From Xanthoparmelia taractica (lineage: Eukaryota; Ascomycota; Lecanoromycetes; Lecanorales; Parmeliaceae), in the NCBI GenBank assembly GCA_033085395.1, contig JANQBS010000175.1, positions 20,755-84,754 on the forward strand: a stretch of 64,000 bases of DNA, written 5' to 3'. Every line of letters starts with the position of its first letter. The stretch's first letter is position 1. Below, piece by piece: positions 33,368 to 43,911 of this stretch. Below the pieces are notes generated by a model. That model saw nothing but the letters and a program-made list of their open reading frames with translations. It was not told the origin of the DNA and did no database searches. The position numbers were made by a program, and so were the translations under genes.

Positions 33368-34106
33368 CTACCATATACTGCGTGGCTGGAGAAAGATCTC
33401 TCCAGAGTGGGACGCACGAAGAGTGGGCTCTGTCTCGGTAGCCAGGGAAAACGATGCCGGCTCTTGAGAAACCAAGGCATTTAGGTGTGGGCTGAGCGCT
33501 GGACCATCCTTCCTGTCCTGATTAGTCTCTTCAGCATCTTCCTGAACTGCTGGGGACAACTCCCTTGTCTCGGACGTGTACGCAGATGGCTCTTCTTTAT
33601 CGTTGTTATTCGTAGGATCCGTTGTATTTCCCCAATCATCAGATAACCAGTTGTAATTCTCTTTTCTTACCACTTCGTCATCCAATTCACCGATCATTGA
33701 TTCGAACCTGTTAGCCTTGCCCCTGACTGCGTCACCCAAGATTTGGGTCAGCGCAGCCGAAGTCTCATGACAAATGCTAATTTTTCCCGAGCAATTTGGA
33801 TACTTGCTCATCTCCTTCCGCAATGATTGCTTCTTTTGCCGCAATTTCTTGCTGCAGCCGAGCATTTTCACCTCGCAGGACAAATTCCGAAGATGTGGGC
33901 ACGGCAGGCAGAGGAGCCTGTGCGTTCATCATCGCGGCAGACATTCGCTTGTCTAGCTCAAGGGCCGCGATTTTCTGCTCCAGCTCCTTGATTTTGGTCT
34001 CCAGCTCGGTGACTTTGGAGGCAGACATGCTCTCCGCGATCTCTAACTGGGCTTGGAGCCGAGTGTTTTTGGCAACGAGTGCCTGCATGTCCGTCCGTGA
34101 CGACAT
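33368..34106 (-). CDS. Coiled-coil protein of unknown function
   Basis: The ATG at 34106 opens MSSRTDMQALVAKN. Exon 1 (34106-33804) encodes two strong heptad regions, around RLQAQLEIAES and VTELETKIKELEQKIAAL, and a third at GENARLQQEIAAKEAIIAEG. An 88-nt intron (33803-33716, GTATCC...GGCAAG, with GCTGAC as branch site) restores the frame into exon 2 (33715-33368), a polar acidic tail containing YNWLSDDWGN and many Ser/Glu. The total is 216 residues. The splice acceptor is distant from the branch site, so the join is only moderately sure; without it the protein would stop after LLGKN. No family is recognised. Confidence 0.5.
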
Positions 34107-34398
34107 GATAGTTTTATTAACCCAGCGGAGTTCAACTGCGCGGGTGGAAGTGCTCACAAAGTGAGGCTGGCGACTACTCTTGCGCAAGGCAAGAGAGCGT
34201 CAAAGTCTTGCGCAAGGCAAGAGAATGCAAAAGTTGCAGTTTAGCCTGATGCAACAGGCGACGAGATAATCAAGATGACGCTGGTCATCAACAATGGGTA
34301 TCAAGGAAGTATCGAATGATCGGAAATCCTGGCCTCCTGCGCCTCCGTCGGAGTTGAGTCCTCCAGTTGCTGAGCTGCGAGACATAGCTCCACAGTAA

Positions 34399-35419
34399 CT
34401 ACCCTGCTGGGCCGTTCATATCTCCTTCACCCGCGACTGTATCCCGAGCTGCACCTATGTGCTGACTTCGCGAAACTTTCGTTTCTGGCAAGCGTTCCTG
34501 TCTTGTGGCCGCAGGCATGCGTAACAACATCCTCCTATGTTCCATATTAGCCAGAATCTTTGGCGGCGGTACCACAAAATTATCAGTGAAACAATCAACG
34601 TTGATTTCTCTCCAGTGGCTGAGAGTGTGGACTTTCTGCTCTAAGCTATAGGAAAAATACCTTAGACAGTGTTTTCGAAAATCCGTTGCCTTGAACGTGA
34701 CAACGAACCATAACTCTAGTAGATATGGCTTTGAAGGCTGAAACATAGTTTTGATCGACTTTCGTATCCCTGTGCTCTGATCTTTGAAGGCGTCCTTTGC
34801 GTGAAACCCTAGTGCTTGATGCCAAGATTCAAATCGCATATACAACAGCACGCCCATGTCCTGTATACTGCAAAGGGCGAGCACATCTGGATTAGACATC
34901 CGGGGATCGGTCGCATCTCGAGTGGTATAGCCGTGTCCGATGCGACTTATTGCCTACTGACCCCGAACATTGGACTGCGTGTCCCAAGTGTTGCGGCTGC
35001 GGTCTTTGCTGGTCTTTGCCGCGCTGTTTCTGAAGCCAAGGGATATGGTTGGAGGGCCATACCGTCCGGCATCAATAACAACATAACCGCGAAGCCGTCC
35101 TGCCGTGTAAAAATGACCCGATAGGCTTGTGTTGGTCAACGCTGACAATATAAGGAACTCGCTCCGACGGTTGCCTCATGTTTCTAAGTGAGCCCGTTCC
35201 TAGCTCTGGGACAGGCTTGGTCCTCTTTGGGGGGCATTGCTCTTCACTGGATGGCGACCGCTTTCGCTTTGGGCCCACGGGAAGAGGGTCTTTGATCTTG
35301 CCCTCTTCGCTTCCGTCGCTGGCGATATCAGCGTTTGCAGGGGACTTCTCTTGGATCCCTCTGACGCCTTCGGTTGGCGTTCCATTACCCCCTGATTCGT
35401 GACCTATCAAGCTAGACAT
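34399..35419 (-). CDS. Hypothetical protein, exon structure unresolved
   Basis: The ATG at 35419 starts MSSLIGHESGG; the first ~110 residues are disordered with a basic motif VGPKRKRSPSSEE that looks nuclear. A second coding block (34930-34399) begins near TTRDATDPRMSNPD and contains LLYMRFESWHQALGFHAKD, KPYLLELWFVVTFKATDFRK and HCLRYFSYSLEQKVHTLS, which looks like a folded domain. A coding-like stretch in a third frame (FTRQDGFAVMLLLMPDG) lies between them, near 35100-35050. One possible splice (donor GTTATG at about 35080, acceptor AATAAG at about 34940) joins the two outer blocks in frame, but alternatives including a frameshift exist. Function unknown. Confidence 0.4.
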
Positions 35420-36835
35420 ATTTTAAAATCCCCGAGATTCCTGCGGCGGTAAAAAACCTGCTCTACAAAGAGAGACAAGCGAGGTGCCAGGTACCAGAAG
35501 GATTTACGAGACGAGAGGATGATTGCCCTTTAATGGCAAGATATGGGCTTGGAAAGAGCGGAAGAATAAGTGCGAGTGGGTTGAAAATGTTAGAAGAGTT
35601 GTGCCTTTAATCTAGTTAGGGTGATATTAGCGCCAAATCTAGGGTCCAAGGTATCAGTACAACTCTCACCATGCCGTTTGTCCACAGCCATCAAGGTCAG
35701 ATAGTCTCATAGCATTAAGAAGTAGAAGGATGATACGCGAGGAGCCTCATCCATGTTTGGCATCGAGAAGCTTGCTTATCAGTCTATACCCTATCCCGAG
35801 ACACTACCTTCTTGTTAGGCCCTTGTCGTAGAGACGGCATTTATTGTCCGACACACTGGGATGAGGCATTGTCAGCTCTGTACTTGTATTCTACATCGCA
35901 CGGAACAGCGAAGATATGATGACAGCCTCTTTTAGGATCGAGCGAAAGGAAATGTCCTCCCCAAAGGGCCTCCAGCTAACAGCGACGATTGGCTGATTTT
36001 AGTATAGGGGAAGACTGTATGTAGGCTGAAAATCAGAAGATGGAATCACCAGCGAGTACAAGCCTCAAATGTTAACACATGCTGGTGAATGACCTTCCAA
36101 ACACCAACAGAGACTCCACAGGAGAGGGGACCGACGAAGGCGGTACTGACATCTGAACCCCACCCAACAGCCGCCGCAAACGACAGGCTTGAAGAGGCGA
36201 GATGCTCAAAATTCTAGCCTGAAGCGATTCTCAAATTGAGAACCTTGACCGAGAAGCGACTGACCGTTCCAATACCCAAAGTTCTCAAATCCCAGCCACG
36301 TATGTGAATGACTGACGCTCGTGAGCTCGCGGCAGCATAGCCAGCAGAAAGGAAGATTCTCTCAAAACTCTCGGGATCTTCGCCGCTCCTTCTGGCCCTG
36401 TCTAACCTCGTAGCCGGCTATTGGATCCAATCGGAAACTTAACCCCACTCCTTCATTAACACATTCTTTGTGATATAGAGCCACAGATACGGCCTTCTAT
36501 TGTCGAAAAGTGCATTGTTTCTTTCAAGTATGCAGACGCTGGAGGTGGCAATTACTCACGTGTATAAAGAATCCCACTCTCCCTAGTACCTCCTTTCCTT
36601 CTCTAGGCTCCTCTCTAGCACTTTCAACACCCTCCGTCGCCTACGCAACATTCCCATCGTTCACCGAACATCTATTATCAGAGCTGAGTACTCGGCCCTC
36701 TCTCTCGATGATATCAATGCGTAAAGCGTACTGATGGCTCTTTTCTCCGGTCCAGATCTTCGAATACAAAGGGATTGTACCTATATTGTTCACATCTCGA
36801 TCCATTTACTCCAGATTTGAATCGTACTCGAAGCC
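35420..36835. other. Intergenic region, nothing recognised
   Basis: About 1.4 kb without a supportable gene. The last 300 bp (36550-36720) are very C/T-rich and presumably form the promoter/leader of the next gene. Confidence 0.4.
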
Positions 36836-37958
36836 ATGAACAATCCACCGGCCCCTCCGTGACTATTCTATATCCTCAAGCCTAAGTGAAACCTCTTCTG
36901 ACGGCTATGCAGACTAAGACCTTCAGGTGTAGCTGGTGCCGGCCACACTGGATTCGAGCAGCTTCGTCGAAGGACTGAACAGCGAGGTCAAGAGGCGAGA
37001 CATCAAGGTGGAGACGCTCCGTGGCAGAATGGAGGGGTACAATATGGTGGAAGAATTGCACCGCAGGGTCAACAGTACGGTCAAAATGGTGAATTCGGTC
37101 CTCCACCTCCTCCGTAAGAAATCCAATTATCTTCCTAGGGTAAAGTGCGTCCCTAACGGCGATTTAGACCGAGACGGTACAATGTTTGGGGCATGGACTA
37201 CAGTCCATATGACGAAGGTGGGCCATTTGCAGGAAACCGCCATCAGAATGCTGATTACTGTCCTTCACCGCCTCCGTAAGTTCCTCTGAACCATCCATAC
37301 ACACATCGGCTTCCCTAACAATAATTCAGACCACCACGATACAATGTTCGGGGTATGGATAATCGCCCATACGACCAAGGCGGGCAATTTACAGAGCAGA
37401 GCAGAACAGATGTACCACAGAGCCGACAACACGGCCAGGATGCTGATTATGGCCCTCCACCGCCTCCGTAAGTTCCTCCAATTCTTGCGTATTAAAATTG
37501 GGTTTCCTGATCGCAACTCAGGCCGAAACGGTACAATGTTTGGGGTATGGACTATGGTCCAAGTGACCAGGTTGGACTAACTGCCCATCAGAGTCATGAG
37601 GTGAGGTCTCCAGTCTCGAGCGGTGCTCCGCATCCTCCGTAAGTTTTCTAAGATCCTGCGCATCAGCAACAACCTTTTGCTAATGATACCTCAGACGAGA
37701 ACCCTATAATGGGCGCGGAATGAACTATCGACCGGATCGACCGGGTGGTCATGGTGGTGAGGGCAACAGACGCTGATGCATCATGGACCTCATGGCGGGC
37801 CCGAGAGTTCAGCAATTGGTGAAGAATCTTCTACACGCATTGACACATCAAGGCAGATCAATGAACAGCTGGTTGAGGATCGAGGAGGTAGGGTTTTGCG
37901 GAGTGGAAGTGAGATAGATAATGGTCTCGAGATCCGTAGAATCCAAGAAAAGCCTTAG
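36836..37958 (+). CDS. Pro/Gly/Tyr-rich protein encoded by tandemly repeated exon-intron units
   Basis: Exons 36836-36858, 36913-37113, 37168-37275, 37330-37467, 37522-37638 and 37695 onward are separated by introns of 54, 54, 54, 54 and 56 nt. Every one of these introns is in phase 2 and interrupts a proline codon (CC|N) after a proline run. Exons 3, 4 and 5 each start P-x-RYNV-x-GMDY/N and carry a PYD-x-GG segment or its remnant; exons 3 and 4 close with ADY-x-P-rich ends. Exon 2 supplies the basic region LRRRTEQRGQEARHQGG and QQYGQNGEFG, and exon 6 the repeat remnant PYNGRGMNYRPDRPGG. The start MNNPPAPP has no signal peptide. Exon 6 either stops at 37776 (222 residues) or uses a sixth, phase-1 intron (37757-37812, 56 nt, GTGAGG...TTCAG) into an in-frame exon ending at 37958 (264 residues). 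I preferred the longer model for the intron length and coding-like tail. An intrinsically disordered protein; role unknown. Confidence 0.7.
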
Positions 37959-39020
37959 CATGCACTTCGGTTTTGCCCTTTTCGGAGCCTGGATTCTCTC
38001 CACTGTAAACACAACTCCTCTTGCCACTAAGCTTACAATATGGATGGTGCATTCTGTTGACGTAGGGAGGACGGACGAAGTCAGCTATCAAAGAGATGGA
38101 GAAGAAGCTGTCGTATGAGATTCGATGGTGAAAACCTCCTGCACCACAAAGACTCTGGCGCACGAACCCTGTCTGAAGGCCAGCCAATGTTACTATATCG
38201 GCTTCGAGGCTGTGCTCACTACAAGGCTACCGCCGCCATTCGGCCTAGTAGATGCAGCCCCACAGGCTCCAGCAGATACGTAAAATAGATACAGACTTAG
38301 TCCCATCGCTAGATCATCATAGAAGCAAGGTAGCTACAGGGTCGCCTTCCGATGATAGAGTTAGGGCTAATACTAGCGCTGAGTGCCTAACCACCTAACA
38401 TGCCTCAAAGTTTTACCTCTCCGTTCAAGTCCATTTCGGAGGTCAATACTCTCGCATATTGGGGCATTGATACAAGGACGAGCTGGCAGAAAACCAAAGA
38501 AGACCATGGTGTAGAGGGGCTGCAGACAGTTACGGGGCGCCAAGGACGGAACGACGCTACAAAATAATACAGGCGGGTCAGCGAGGTTAAAAGCAACACC
38601 GGAATCTCGCAGCACGCCGTCATGGCTAAATTAAGTCAGACGACTCAATTCGAGGGATGTCTCAGTGTGGCACGGTAACGAAAGCTGACTCTGAGAGAGA
38701 CAACTCCATCTTCGATGACCTGAGTAAGCTTTGGCCGGGCAAAGCTGTGGAATGCATGTGACCACTGCTGAAGAGCAACGCAAAATAGTGCCACCTGGTG
38801 CTTGCCACGAGAGGAGAGACATTTCGAAGCACGTTGTCAAAGTTCTCGATGACTCTGAGCTGAATGATTGCTGGGTGGTTACTCGAGGTAAGCTAACGAT
38901 CCAGAGGGACATGAATGAAGACACACGGAATGTATTCACGCATGGCATTCATTATCATGATTCTTTTGGCTACAGATAAGTATTCTTTGGTTTTGCGGAT
39001 TTTGGGAAGATCCAGTGACG
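37959..39020. other. Intergenic region, nothing recognised
   Basis: Only short ORFs are present (for example one of 82 codons at 38731-38979) without recognisable domains. Confidence 0.35.
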
Positions 39021-39600
39021 AATAAGAGTCAGAATTCATTCGTTTGCAGATGAATATTCCCTCGTTCTCTGGGTCCTAGGAGAATACAGCAATGAATAGG
39101 ACATTGATTAATGTGTGTTATTTGTTTACTCCATTCATTCAAGCAAATAATATTTGCCATAGGCACTCTCTACTATTTAAACACCTTTATTCCCCACGAA
39201 ACCATTTCTCCTATAATATTTCCCAGAACCAGCAGTCAATAGTCAAGAAGCTCCTCACATACTTTCTACACAATATAAGAGAAGACGGAGATGAGAGTAC
39301 ATTGGTGTGTCCCAGTATGGTATTCGTTCTCAATTTTCATTCGCCTGCAGGTGAATGTTCTTCCCTTTTCTAGATTGCAGGAAAATGCAGTGGTGAATTA
39401 GAGCATTCATTCTAGTGTGTGTCATTATCTTTCTCCATTCATTCCGAGCAGAGAGTATTCATCATAGGCACCCTCTACTATTTAAACCGCCTTCCCTCGC
39501 AACGAAACCATCTCTCCTACGTACTCTCTCACACCAAACACTCAAGGTTCATCACATCTTCTCACATACTTTCTACATCCAAGATTATATGATCGTTATC
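39021..39600. repeat. Direct repeats of ~300 bp with promoter-like content
   Basis: A unit starting TGAATATTCC at 39051 returns as TGAATGTTCT at 39352 (offset about 300 bp). Shared blocks include CTCCATTCATTC, ATAGGCAC-CTCTACTATTTAAA, ACGAAACCAT-TCTCCTA and CACATACTTTCTACA. A shorter piece (AGAAAAATGCAGTGG-type) recurs just before the helicase fragment at about 39760, and a degenerate one near 38990. The TATTTAAA box followed by a C/T-rich stretch is promoter-like. Confidence 0.7.
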
Positions 39601-39759
39601 GACAATCAATATTAGTCTTTAGTAACCTTCCACGACCATATCAACTATATGAGTTGACCTAACACAGTTACCTCTGCGCTACCTTATATAAAAACATACA
39701 CCCCATTAAGAAGATGCAGGTACAGACCTAACAACCAGGAGCCCTAGCAAGTGGAGTGA

Positions 39760-41968
39760 TTGGAGGAAAAATGCAGTGGCAAATACCTTGACAACCCAGA
39801 TCAGCGCAGCATCGTGACTTCCATCAAACAGGTCAATATAGGCCCTACAGGCAGAGGCAAGACCACGGTCCTTGCAGATATCACCATCGGAGCTGTATTG
39901 TGCGGGCATACTACGTTGGTATGCGCAGTCAGTAACAATGCTGTCGACAAAGCTGCCAACTCTTGCTGGGAAAACTTCCCACTCAAGGAACGCAACAAGT
40001 ACAAGTTCCTGCGTTACGAGACAGCATCGGCCGAGATGCGGGCGTACCTGACTCGAAAGGATATCCACAACCCGGCCGCTCAGGACCAAAACGCCCGCCC
40101 CACCTACAAGGACGCACCGACGCCCGAGGATGATGACGCGATCTTGCAGACAATGGCGGAAGCCGCCGCAAATTACTCTGAGCATGATCGGCCACTTCGT
40201 GACCTTGTCGAAAAGCTTGGAGACTACAATCAAGCACTTGCTCAGAACGCGGAAACCGATAGTCGAAAACAGTCCAACGTCCCGAGTGCAATGACGTTTC
40301 CAAACCGCATCTACGACATGACCATGGTGGATTCGTACGACGCAAATGGGGATTACCTTGCAGAGATCGGAGCCTACAAGAGCGACAAGCTCGACGCTGC
40401 CGAGCTCGAACGCATTCGCGAAAGCCGGCAATACAGAATCGAAGCGCAGCTTATAGCCCTGGGGTGAAGACAAACTCGATCAGGCAGAAATCGATGTGCG
40501 TGAGAGGGATGGGCGAATCCCTAGCGTCCAGCAGTGCGACAAGTCTCTCAAGTATCGAGCTTCCGTCGAAAAGTACATTGGGAAGAACGGCGATGTCCCA
40601 AAACAAGACAAATTGACTTTCCAGACCCTGCGAATGCCTATTGTCATACGCGTGATGAAGGAAACACGCGTCCTGTTCACGACGTGCAACAACGCTGGTT
40701 CCGATATGGTACAGATTGGATTCTCTCCCTCGTTCATCAACATTGACGAGGCCGGGCAGCTTACCCTCGCTGCATTTGCTAACGTCCTGACAAGTTTCAA
40801 GGGCTGGGAGGCCGTCAACATCTTCGGGGACCCGAATCAGCTCTTGTCTTCCTCTCCGGCAGAGCGAACGAATTTAGAGCGAACGAATTTAGAGCGAACG
40901 AATTTAGAGCGAACGAATTTAGAGCGAACGAATTTAGGACGAACGCCGAATCCTCTGTCCTCTCTCAACTCGAAGAGAAGGCATATCCGATACGTACTCA
41001 GACTTGTGCAGCATGGAATGGCTCCGGCAATCTCCGAATTGCCATCCAAGTTCTTCTACAACGGGTTGTTGAAGAATCATCCGGCGGTCCTCGCAGACAA
41101 AGACCATCGCCGTGTGGCACGCTAGATATCCAAGGAGCACTATGACATCTCTGGACCAAGCGGGCACGGTTCCGAGTACTGGATGGTCAACGTCACCAAC
41201 GGCGTCTCGCGGGTGCAATCCAACGGTACCTCGCTCCAGAATTTCGCGAGTGTCAACAGGATCGCCCTTCTCGTGGACCAGGCCTTGGCCAAAGGGGTGA
41301 ATCCGTCGAAGATAACCGTGCTGGTTTATTACACCGGCCAGCTAACCTTGGTCGCCCACAAGATCGAAGCGACGACGCAGGCTAATAATAGGAAATGAAC
41401 CTTCAGCGAGGGCTCTCAGGTCTCCACGGTCGACTCCTTCCAAGGCGAGGAGAACGAATTCGTGTTTATTGACATCGTCGTCGCTCACCAGGGGAGCCCA
41501 CAGGAACACACTGGAGCTGACGCCGAGGATAGCGAAGACGATAGCCCCGAGGGTTTCAAGCGCTCTGGGAGGGTCACCGCCCACGTCAAGAGCCCCAATC
41601 GTCTCTGCTACGCCCTCACCCGCGGTAGGAGCTGCGTTGTCGTTGTGTGTCAGCTGGCGGCCATCCTCGGTACGGTCAAGAAATCGCGGCTGAAGGCCAG
41701 CGCCAGCGTCAGCTGTATGGCCAAGGACCTTCTGGATCGCAAGTTGGTGTCTCACGATTACACAAGTATGGACACCAGCCCGGCTGGAGAAGCGATGCGT
41801 GCGTCCTGGGATCAGACCAAGCTTGAATCTGAGTTGCATAGGAAGAGTATGGAGAACTACAGCATGCTCAGCACTCAGTGGCCAAAGGCCGACAAAGCCC
41901 GGTTCACCAACGAGTCCCGCGATGCCGCTTCCAGGGTATATCGGATCCAGGAGGACAACTCGGCCTAA
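39760..41968 (+). pseudogene. Truncated UPF1/NFX1-like SF1 helicase, broken
   Basis: Helicase motifs appear in order: motif I as GPTGRGKTT, Ia as TTLVCAVSNNAVDK, motif II as INIDEAGQLT, motif III as NIFGDPNQL, motif V as VSTVDSFQGEENEFVFID and motif VI as ALTRGR. This is the UPF1-like branch of SF1 RNA/DNA helicases. The coding track is interrupted by a single-base frameshift at about 40463, a TAG at 41123 and a TGA at 41396, with the same frame resuming after each stop. The normal long N-terminal part is absent: the similarity starts just before motif I, right after the direct repeats. Coding-like sequence (KGKKAKQADRMKLGIGRSKA) follows the 41966 stop in a shifted frame to about 42150. Motif I lacks the usual GPPGTGKT form. 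It is a decayed, 5'-truncated copy. Confidence 0.75.
40862..40936 (+). repeat. Minisatellite: five exact 15-bp units inside the helicase remnant
   Basis: GAGCGAACGAATTTA is repeated five times without change and encodes ERTNL each time, between motif III and the next conserved block. A sixth, degenerate unit follows. Perfect identity of the units implies recent expansion. Confidence 0.95.
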
Positions 41969-42500
41969 CATGTCTGGCGCAGTCGCCGATGCCGCCGAAA
42001 CTGCCGACATCGCCAGTGGGGCTACCGGCAGCAAGGGAAAGAAGGCGAAACAGGCGGATAGGATGAAGCTGGGGATCGGAAGGAGCAAGGCAAGGGGAAG
42101 GAAGCGGGCAGTGGAACCCAAGGGCAGGAGAAGGAAGGGCGGGTGGCCGATCCACCTGCGACACGACTACTTAGTCTATAGTATAATATCAAGTACATGT
42201 CACCTTTTGCAATGTTCCTTTTCTTCCATTACACTAATGAATGCATTTGGCTGTGAGCCCGTATCTCTCTGCATGACTATAGAAAAGATGATGCCATTTA
42301 TGCATTCGAATAGTGGATCTTGATGAATAGCTAAATTCGGGTATCAGGAACCCTACGTAGTGACAGTGACAACCCATGATGCTTTCTTCAAAGATCCTTT
42401 GGATCTAAGTAAAGCCTTAGTATACACTCCAGACCATTGCCAAGATTATCATTCTATGCAGCTACTTATGTAATGAACGGACGTTCTACGTCCTACCAAG
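41969..42500. other. 3' flank of the helicase remnant; no gene
   Basis: After the basic coding-like tail up to about 42150 no further reading frame of interest is seen. Confidence 0.4.
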
Positions 42501-43414
42501 CTACGACTCCAACCGTAGATCCGTAACGTTCGCAGATGAAAACCCAGTCATGTTCAAAAACGAAAGCAGCCCGTTTTGATTATGCCGCCCCGAAAACGGG
42601 GGAGCCATTGGATCCGGCATGTCCTTGCATTCCTGGTTGACGACTGCTTTTCATATCAGCCCTCCATTGAATATGTTTCATGCCACTCCAGACGAAAACC
42701 ACTTACAAGCAACATAGTAAACCAAGTTGAACGGATTCCTGACCGACGGCCCGCCTTCCAACGGCGCCCACCCTAGACCGACGCAGCTATTCCAATCCAT
42801 CACCTCCTTTGGTTCCGTCTCGCTCGTCAAGCCCACATCCTGGAGGTAAAGATGCGCCAGCTGATGGACCAATTCATAGCTCTGATACTTGACCAACGGA
42901 TCCGACTGGCCCAGGAAGACGTTGTTCTGCACGATCGGACAGTAGATATCCCGAGGGCCACCGTGCGCAAAGACCGGTTGGAAAGCCAACGTCGAAAAGT
43001 TCGGGCAGAGGAACACCAGCGCCGTATCCTCCGCCCAGAAAGTCGCCGCTCCGGTCTCCGTACAACGGTCGAGAGGGTCGTAGCCGATGTTGAACTTCTG
43101 CGCCATGTTCGGCTTCGCACAGACAAACACGGGTTCCTGGCCATGGCCCGCCGCGTAAGCGTTGGATAGGTGCAGGATGTTGGTCATGAGGCCGTGGAGA
43201 AAATTTTCGAAAATATTGTATTTGTACATGGCGTTGTAGCCATGGGGACTTGTAAGCCAAGCTGGACGTCGAGCAGAGGACGGAACATGCTCGTTTGCGC
43301 CAGGCTGATTGCATACTCGATAGCTGGCCTACTGTTGCCGCAATCTTCGACTGTGTAGGTGAAGACGATGGGCAGGAAGGGAGCGAGCAAAAAAAGGACT
43401 TGCAGAAGTTTCAT
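42501..43414 (-). CDS. Secreted metallopeptidase-like protein, apparent frameshift and HQxxH site
   Basis: The ATG at 43414 starts a signal peptide (MKLLQVLFLLAPFLPIVFT) and a mature part TVEDCGNSRPAIEYA. About 60 residues later the reading moves to another frame, SPHGYNAMYKYNIFENF, at a C-run near 43240, implying a one-base frameshift (no intron fits). The frame then runs to 42707, and a 63-nt intron (42706-42644, GTAAGT...AGCAG) leads to a last exon, 42643-42501, with QECKDMPDPMAPPF. The region YELVHQLAHLYLQ occupies the place of the zinc-binding HExxH of fungal extracellular metallopeptidase-like families but has Gln instead of the catalytic Glu. MDWNSCVGLGW and NPFNLVYYVA are family-like. 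It is therefore either inactive or a decaying gene; the frameshift could be a sequencing error. Confidence 0.6.
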
Positions 43415-43911
43415 TCGGTAGTCATCAAGGTCTAAACGTGTAGGATTCCGGCGTGAGGAGGGGCCAACGAAATCCACAAATGAGAACGGGGATCTCTGTA
43501 TTTGCATATTGCAGCGGGAATCGGGACACCATCCGAAGAGGTCGCTTTGAGGCGCATAAACGGTGGCAATGGATTTGCTCGATCGACTGCGTACGTTCAG
43601 AGGGTTGGTTGCACCGTTCACCCGACGGCACTTCCCTTTCTGGGGCCGAGTGGTGTGAGAGGTGATTCTCAAGCCATGAGGTTCAAGGATTGACACTGAT
43701 AGGGCAATGAGGCGGCTGCACGCCTATAAGATTCAACAGGGAGACATGCATGATATTGAACAAGAAGTGAACAATCACACCAGTTTTGAGATGCATTATA
43801 TGAGATATATGCAAGTTGTTTTCATTGGATGCAAAAAAAAAAACGCTCAATGCTACTGAGATGTAACGGAAAATTCGCTTATGGAAAGACAATGCATGCA
43901 AAATGCTACGA
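43415..43911. other. Intergenic region, nothing recognised
   Basis: It contains the promoter of the metallopeptidase-like gene and the 3' flank of the next. An A-run (43823-43834) is the only low-complexity feature. Confidence 0.4.

Noticed and set aside
33690..33720. GGTTCGAATC box-B-like word on the minus strand
   Set aside because: It lies in coding sequence of the coiled-coil gene, with no box A or acceptor stem around it.
36836..37958. Possible precursor of ribosomally made cyclic peptides (repeated core peptides)
   Set aside because: No signal peptide and no Lys-Arg cleavage sites between the repeats, so a Kex2-processed precursor is unlikely.
39706..40473. 255-codon minus-strand ORF
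   Set aside because: Shadow of the N-terminal part of the helicase remnant (motif I on the plus strand).
41342..42121. 259-codon minus-strand ORF
   Set aside because: Antisense to the helicase remnant, which shows helicase motifs V and VI on the plus strand.
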